The notes below the pieces were generated by a model, which saw only the letters and a list, made by a program, of their open reading frames with translations, did no database searches and was not told where the DNA came from. Below are positions 7,130-10,094 of a stretch of DNA of 10,094 nt, piece after piece. Source of the stretch: Candidatus Adlerbacteria bacterium (GTDB taxonomy: Bacteria > Patescibacteriota > Minisyncoccia > Phycocordibacterales > SBAW01). The DNA is taken from the NCBI GenBank assembly GCA_903840375.1, contig CAIMFR010000060.1:1-10094 (forward strand), read 5' to 3'. The position numbers and the translations under genes are program-made. Numbering within the stretch: the first letter of the stretch is position 1; each line of letters starts with the position of its first letter.

Positions 7130-9001
7130 TTATTTATTAGCACTCAATACCGGCAACAGATTATATCGAACGATGATATCGGAGGCTTTCGTGGTACTCG
7201 CCTGTTCATCAAACAATGTTTTGCATGAATCAACCGGAAGCGGTGACATACTTGGAAAGGTTATGCACGTTCCGTCCCCAAATATGCCGTCATAAGAACT
7301 GGTATATTTCATATTCGAACTTATAATAAACTTTATTGCTCCTGTTCCGGAAACTCTTTGTGTCACCACCGGCGTCCTTGTTGCGAATAGATCCTGACCA
7401 AGCACCGTGATCGGATATTGGACACCCAACAAATCAGCGACGGTCGGATAGAGATCAAGATGGCTTCCGGGTGTTGTATCCGCACCTTTCGGTAGGACAT
7501 TGCCGGGCGCAAGCACGATGAGAGGAATGTGCTGTGTGTCAGAATCGGTCGTACCGATATAGGCACTGTGGTCGCCGTAGATAGCTATCAGTGAGTTGTC
7601 ATACAAACCGTCGGCTTTCAGTCCGGCAATGAAATTGCCCAGCGCTTTGTCGGTGTAATGCACTGCCTGCAAGTACTGTTGTTGTGTCGGCGTTAGATTC
7701 GTATCCGCCGGCATCTGTACTGTTTCGAGATCGGACGGCAATGTAAAAGGCGTGTGAGTGCTCAATGTTATGAGTGTCGCCATGAAAGGTTGCGGAAGTG
7801 CCTCAAGTTTTGGCAATGACTGCGTAAAAAAATCATCATCACCCAAACCCTCCGGTCCGACCATTCGCGGAATGATATAGTCTCCTTTGTCGAATTGTTT
7901 TTCATAGCCAAGCTGCGGATACATGTTCGAGCGATTCCAGAATGACGACACGTCGCCATGCATGACAGCGGTGGTATAACCGTTCACATCGAGCAGGTGC
8001 GGTAGTGCCTCGTACTGATTTTGTGCATGACTGATGAACGCCACAGAGTCCGACAACGGATACAGGGAATTCAAGGTGGAAAATTCCGCATCCGCTGTAT
8101 TACCAACGCCGTCCTGCGAATAATAGTTTGTAAAATGAGTTCCCTGCTGCGCGAGCGCAGTAAGAGTCGGTGCAACTTCTACACCGCCGATTTTATATCC
8201 TATCACCCAATTTTCCATCGATTCCAGCTGTATAAAGATCAAATTTTTTCCTTTCAATTCTCCAAAATCCTCACCTTGTGCGGGAAGTGTCCGACCTTCT
8301 GCCCACTGAGGTAGGAAACTCATATCCGCGGCGCTCGCCGTGTGGGATTCAAACGAGTAGCCGATCAGACTTTCCAAATAAAAATTAACTATGCCGGCTT
8401 TTTTTACGAGCGAAGCTAAGTTGAACATCTCACTATCACTGTATAGAGCGGTCAGACTCGCGAAGTCGTGCTGTTCGGAAACGAGAAGCGTGCCGTAGCC
8501 GCCGCAGAAAATAATGAGTAGTATAAAAAATAGTATGACTTTTTCTTTTACAAAAATAGTTGCGTCCTTCGAAAATGCGCCGGCCGAAAAATATCCCGCA
8601 ACGATCACCACAAGCGGCAGTATGAACAAAAGTAATTTGTAGGTCAGCAATGTTTTGATAGTGCTGATGACATCAACCGTCTGGTTGGAATATGCGAGCG
8701 ACGAAGCCTGCAGGAATCCCCCGGAATATTTGTAGTACAGGAACTGCGAAATAAAAATAAGGCACACGATCACGGACACAGCAAATACATACAAATAGCG
8801 GATATTTCTTTTGGAAAAAAACACGGACGGAAAAAACAGCAGTACACCCAATCCGAGAGATGCCGCGACACAGCGCAACGTATAAGCCGCCGACGCAATA
8901 CCAAGCCACTGATTGAAGATCAGCGTCTCTGCTACCAGCAGTAAGGTCAAAAGCCCCGGCAGCCAGACCGCTTCGGCAATACATCTGAATCTCATACACA
9001 T
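7130..9001 (-). CDS. LtaS-type lipoteichoic acid synthase / sulfatase-fold membrane enzyme
   Basis: 623 residues from ATG 9001. Five hydrophobic helices lie in the first ~175 residues (near 13-28, 44-62, 69-90, 122-139 and 154-173), followed by an outward-facing sulfatase-fold domain. Known LtaS enzymes polymerise glycerol phosphate from phosphatidylglycerol on the outer membrane face. Active-site residues are all present: Glu260 (FIQLESM), nucleophile Thr302 (GNTADAEF), Trp355 and Arg357 (FWNR), His416 (STHTPF), Asp477-His478 (YGDH). Their spacing matches Staphylococcus aureus LtaS within two residues (300, 354, 356, 416, 475, 476 there, from memory). This agreement and the promoter 7 nt upstream favour ATG 9001, or ATG 8995 two codons later, over the longer in-frame ATG 9088. 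The actual polymer could be another glycerol-phosphate-containing product. The stop is TAA. Confidence 0.9.
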   Translation of the reverse strand: MCMRFRCIAEAVWLPGLLTLLLVAETLIFNQWLGIASAAYTLRCVAASLGLGVLLFFPSVFFSKRNIRYLYVFAVSVIVCLIFISQFLYYKYSGGFLQASSLAYSNQTVDVISTIKTLLTYKLLLFILPLVVIVAGYFSAGAFSKDATIFVKEKVILFFILLIIFCGGYGTLLVSEQHDFASLTALYSDSEMFNLASLVKKAGIVNFYLESLIGYSFESHTASAADMSFLPQWAEGRTLPAQGEDFGELKGKNLIFIQLESMENWVIGYKIGGVEVAPTLTALAQQGTHFTNYYSQDGVGNTADAEFSTLNSLYPLSDSVAFISHAQNQYEALPHLLDVNGYTTAVMHGDVSSFWNRSNMYPQLGYEKQFDKGDYIIPRMVGPEGLGDDDFFTQSLPKLEALPQPFMATLITLSTHTPFTLPSDLETVQMPADTNLTPTQQQYLQAVHYTDKALGNFIAGLKADGLYDNSLIAIYGDHSAYIGTTDSDTQHIPLIVLAPGNVLPKGADTTPGSHLDLYPTVADLLGVQYPITVLGQDLFATRTPVVTQRVSGTGAIKFIISSNMKYTSSYDGIFGDGTCITFPSMSPLPVDSCKTLFDEQASTTKASDIIVRYNLLPVLSANK

Positions 9002-9003
9002 AT

Positions 9004-9018
9004 CACGTAGTATACGTG
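9004..9018 (-). promoter_or_regulatory. Promoter of the ltaS-like gene embedded in a palindrome
   Basis: On the minus strand TATACT (9014-9009) is followed by 7 nt and ATG 9001, again a leaderless arrangement. The box is the middle of a perfect inverted repeat with 6-bp arms, CACGTA and TACGTG, around a 3-nt centre. A repressor bound here would occlude the -10 element. No good -35 hexamer is seen. Confidence 0.5.
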
Positions 9019-9124
9019 AGAAAACCTGAAATCGTTCCCTTGTTTTTGCGGGCACTCGGCAGTTAGTACCCCACGGTCCAACCACCATAAGGGTATTTTA
9101 GCTTGTTTTCTGGCGACACGTCGA

Positions 9125-9150
9125 GGCCTCAACAGCAGAGGCTACTTTTT
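9125..9150 (+). terminator. Terminator-like hairpin with T-run
   Basis: GGCCTC and GAGGCT (one G-U pair) flank a 7-nt loop, followed after AC by six Ts. It has the form of a rho-independent terminator on the plus strand, but no plus-strand gene ends nearby; the closest is tRNA-Leu 2 kb away. It could shield the downstream element from read-through, be a remnant of a lost gene, or be chance. Confidence 0.35.
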
Positions 9151-9154
9151 TGAA

Positions 9155-9200
9155 AATGAGACAAATGAGACACAAAAAGGACTATTTTGAACTTGTCTCA
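9155..9200. repeat. Tandem 9-bp direct repeat plus inverted copy
   Basis: AATGAGACA occurs twice head to tail (9155-9163 and 9164-9172). TTGTCTCA at 9193-9200 is the reverse complement of TGAGACAA, so a third, inverted partial copy follows about 20 nt later. Such clusters are typical of protein binding sites or element ends. They sit where the sequence passes from chromosomal genes to the mobile-type methyltransferase. Confidence 0.6.
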
Positions 9201-9237
9201 CTATGCACATGCCGCCCCTATTCCTCATCGCTGAAAA

Positions 9238-9246
9238 TGGTATTAT
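9238..9246 (+). promoter_or_regulatory. Extended -10 promoter ahead of the hairpin leader
   Basis: TGG followed directly by TATTAT forms an extended -10 element like the one before the tRNA genes. Transcription would start near 9253-9254, giving a leader of about 130 nt before the ParB/methyltransferase ATG at 9387. No leaderless-type box lies next to that ATG. Confidence 0.4.
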
Positions 9247-9253
9247 TTGTAGT

Positions 9254-9364
9254 GAGCAACTAGTGCTCGGACAACCTCCGAGCACTAACCTCTGACTAAG
9301 GACAATCTCCAAGTTAGAAGTGACAAATTTTATCGAAATGGGCTTCTTTTCTAAAAAGAGGTCT
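9254..9364 (+). ncRNA. Structured leader or small RNA: three successive hairpins
   Basis: Hairpin 1 (9261-9287) has perfect 10-bp arms TAGTGCTCGG/CCGAGCACTA and loop ACAACCT. Hairpin 2 (9292-9317) has arms CTGACT/AGTTAG (one G-U), a small internal loop, then GG/CC closing loop ACAATCT. The arms differ but the GG-ACAAYCT-CC apex is shared, which suggests that structure and apex are what is kept. Hairpin 3 (9340-9364) pairs GGGCTTCTTTT with AAAAGAGGTCT (G-U pairs included) over a CTA loop. No ORF of note covers the region. It may be a cis-regulatory leader for the methyltransferase gene, an independent small RNA, or a folded DNA site for recombination or replication. I recognise no known RNA family. 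Confidence 0.4.
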
Positions 9365-9386
9365 CTTACTAGTCACATCTAACATC

Positions 9387-10094
9387 ATGAATAATCGCAC
9401 CTTGCAGGATGCAAGGTTGCCGAAACATAACCTCAAGGTTGAGTATGTTTCGACACACCTGCTTAAACCTGCTGCATACAATCCTCGTTCCTGGGATGAT
9501 TCGGCAATTTCTCAACTCACTGACAGTATTAAAGAGTACGGTCTCGTTGATCCAATTCTGGTAAACGGATCAGCAAAAAGAAAGTATGTCGTTATCGGAG
9601 GACACTTTCGTCTCAAAATCGCTAAAGACCTCGGCTACACCCAAGTCCCAGTTGTCTTTCTCAATATTCCAAACATTGCGAAAGAGAAAGAATTAAATAT
9701 TAGACTTAATAAAAATGTCGGGGCGTGGAGTATGGAAAAACTTTGAGACTTCGATATAAGCATGCTCGCTGATATCGGTTTTAGTACGGAGGAGCTCGAG
9801 GAGGTGTGGGATGAAGCACTCGAGTCAAAAGACGATTCCTTTAATGTAGACGAAGAATTGGCAAAAATCACCAAACCAAAAACAAAAGTTGGTGATCTAT
9901 ACCAGCTCGGCAAACACAGACTCCTTTGTGGAGACTCTACTAATCCCGAAGTGGTTAGAAAACTACTCAACGGAGCAAGGGCAAACATGATTTATTGCGA
10001 TAGTCCCTACAATATAGGGCTAAGTTATGACAAAGGTATCGGTGGCACAAAAGGTAAATATGGCGGCAAGACAAATGACAACAAATCATTTATC
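9387..10094 (+). pseudogene. ParB-domain / DNA methyltransferase fusion interrupted by an in-frame TGA; continues past window
   Basis: Codons 1-119 encode a ParB/Srx-like domain (LKPAAYNPRSWDDSAISQL, YGLVDPILVN, VIGGHFRLKIAKDLGY). Codon 120 (9744-9746) is TGA. The same frame then stays open to the edge for 116 codons and continues the homology into the methyltransferase: KVGDLYQLGKHRLLCGDST near 170-188, motif IV as DSPYN (codons 205-209, 9999-10013, normally D-P-P-Y), then LSYDKGIGGTKGKYGG. This ParB-plus-N4/N6-type methyltransferase architecture is common on phages and integrated elements. Both halves look well preserved, so the stop is either a recent nonsense mutation, a sequencing error, or a read-through/recoded codon. 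TGG is used for Trp on both sides of the stop. The composition is AT-richer than the chromosomal genes. A second product could restart at ATG 9762 and would contain the methyltransferase half. Confidence 0.8.

Larger units (their letters stand above)
9019..9386. other. Gene-free junction between chromosomal block and mobile-type gene
   Basis: No credible protein gene is seen in these 368 bases. If the ltaS-like gene were started at ATG 9088 its first 29 codons would fall here, but they encode a polar, uncharacteristic sequence before the first helix. From left to right the stretch holds the terminator-like hairpin, the AATGAGACA repeats, the extended -10 promoter and the hairpin series listed separately. 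Base composition becomes AT-richer across it. No integrase, tRNA fragment or duplicated attachment site is visible. Confidence 0.5.

Noticed and set aside
1..9001. Host uses UGA=Gly (Gracilibacteria-type code)
   Set aside because: About 2,800 codons of conserved genes, with normal Gly codons at invariant glycines such as Walker A, contain no in-frame TGA.
9002..9088. Longer N-terminus of the ltaS-like protein from ATG 9088
   Set aside because: The extra 29 residues are polar and unlike LtaS N-termini, and active-site numbering matches the shorter form. A weak -10-like TAAAAT 6 nt before ATG 9088 keeps it from being fully excluded.
9203..9295. 30-codon ORF (starts MHMPPLFLIA) before the methyltransferase, as a leader peptide
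   Set aside because: The likely promoter (TGG-TATTAT) lies inside it, so its start would not be transcribed. There is no initiation signal, and the region is better explained by the hairpins.
9155..9317. CRISPR array
   Set aside because: The repeats are only 9 bp, back to back and without spacers. The hairpins share only an 11-nt apex, and there are no cas genes.

Overview
The window looks like a chromosomal segment of a small-genome bacterium, most likely of the Candidate Phyla Radiation (Patescibacteria, Parcubacteria-like). This is inference. It rests on a short IF-2 without the long N-terminal region, a DUF4446 protein, a small membrane-anchored trypsin-like protein of a kind I associate with Parcubacteria, tRNA genes without encoded CCA, and genes that mostly lack Shine-Dalgarno sequences and instead carry a -10 box immediately before the ATG. 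From 1 to about 9000 the coding is dense, of moderate GC, and reads in the standard code.

Layout. Positions 1-4269 are on the minus strand: clpB (its 3' end lies beyond position 1), a single-pass membrane protein with a degenerate HtrA/trypsin-like domain, and a NifS/IscS-type cysteine desulfurase. A short divergent promoter region with a perfect palindrome (4270-4334) separates these from a plus-strand cluster: DUF4446 membrane protein, infB, a possible 40-residue small ORF, rbfA, then tRNA-Cys(GCA) and tRNA-Leu(UAA). This cluster is largely translation machinery (initiation, 30S maturation, tRNAs). Converging on it from the right is a minus-strand five-helix LtaS-type sulfatase-fold enzyme with a complete active site (7130-9001).

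From about 9002 the character changes. A 385-base gap holds a palindrome over the ltaS-like promoter, a tandem 9-bp repeat with an inverted partial copy, an extended -10 promoter, and three consecutive hairpins. Two of the hairpins have different arms but almost the same apical sequence (GG-ACAAYCT-CC). It leads into an AT-richer ParB-domain/DNA-methyltransferase gene typical of phages and mobile elements. That gene is interrupted by one in-frame TGA and otherwise stays open to the window edge. I read this end as the start of an integrated mobile element or island.

The least ordinary signals are the recurring -10 box / 7 nt / ATG arrangement (apparent leaderless transcription), the tandem hairpin leader, the interrupted methyltransferase, and the protease-like protein that has lost all three catalytic positions.
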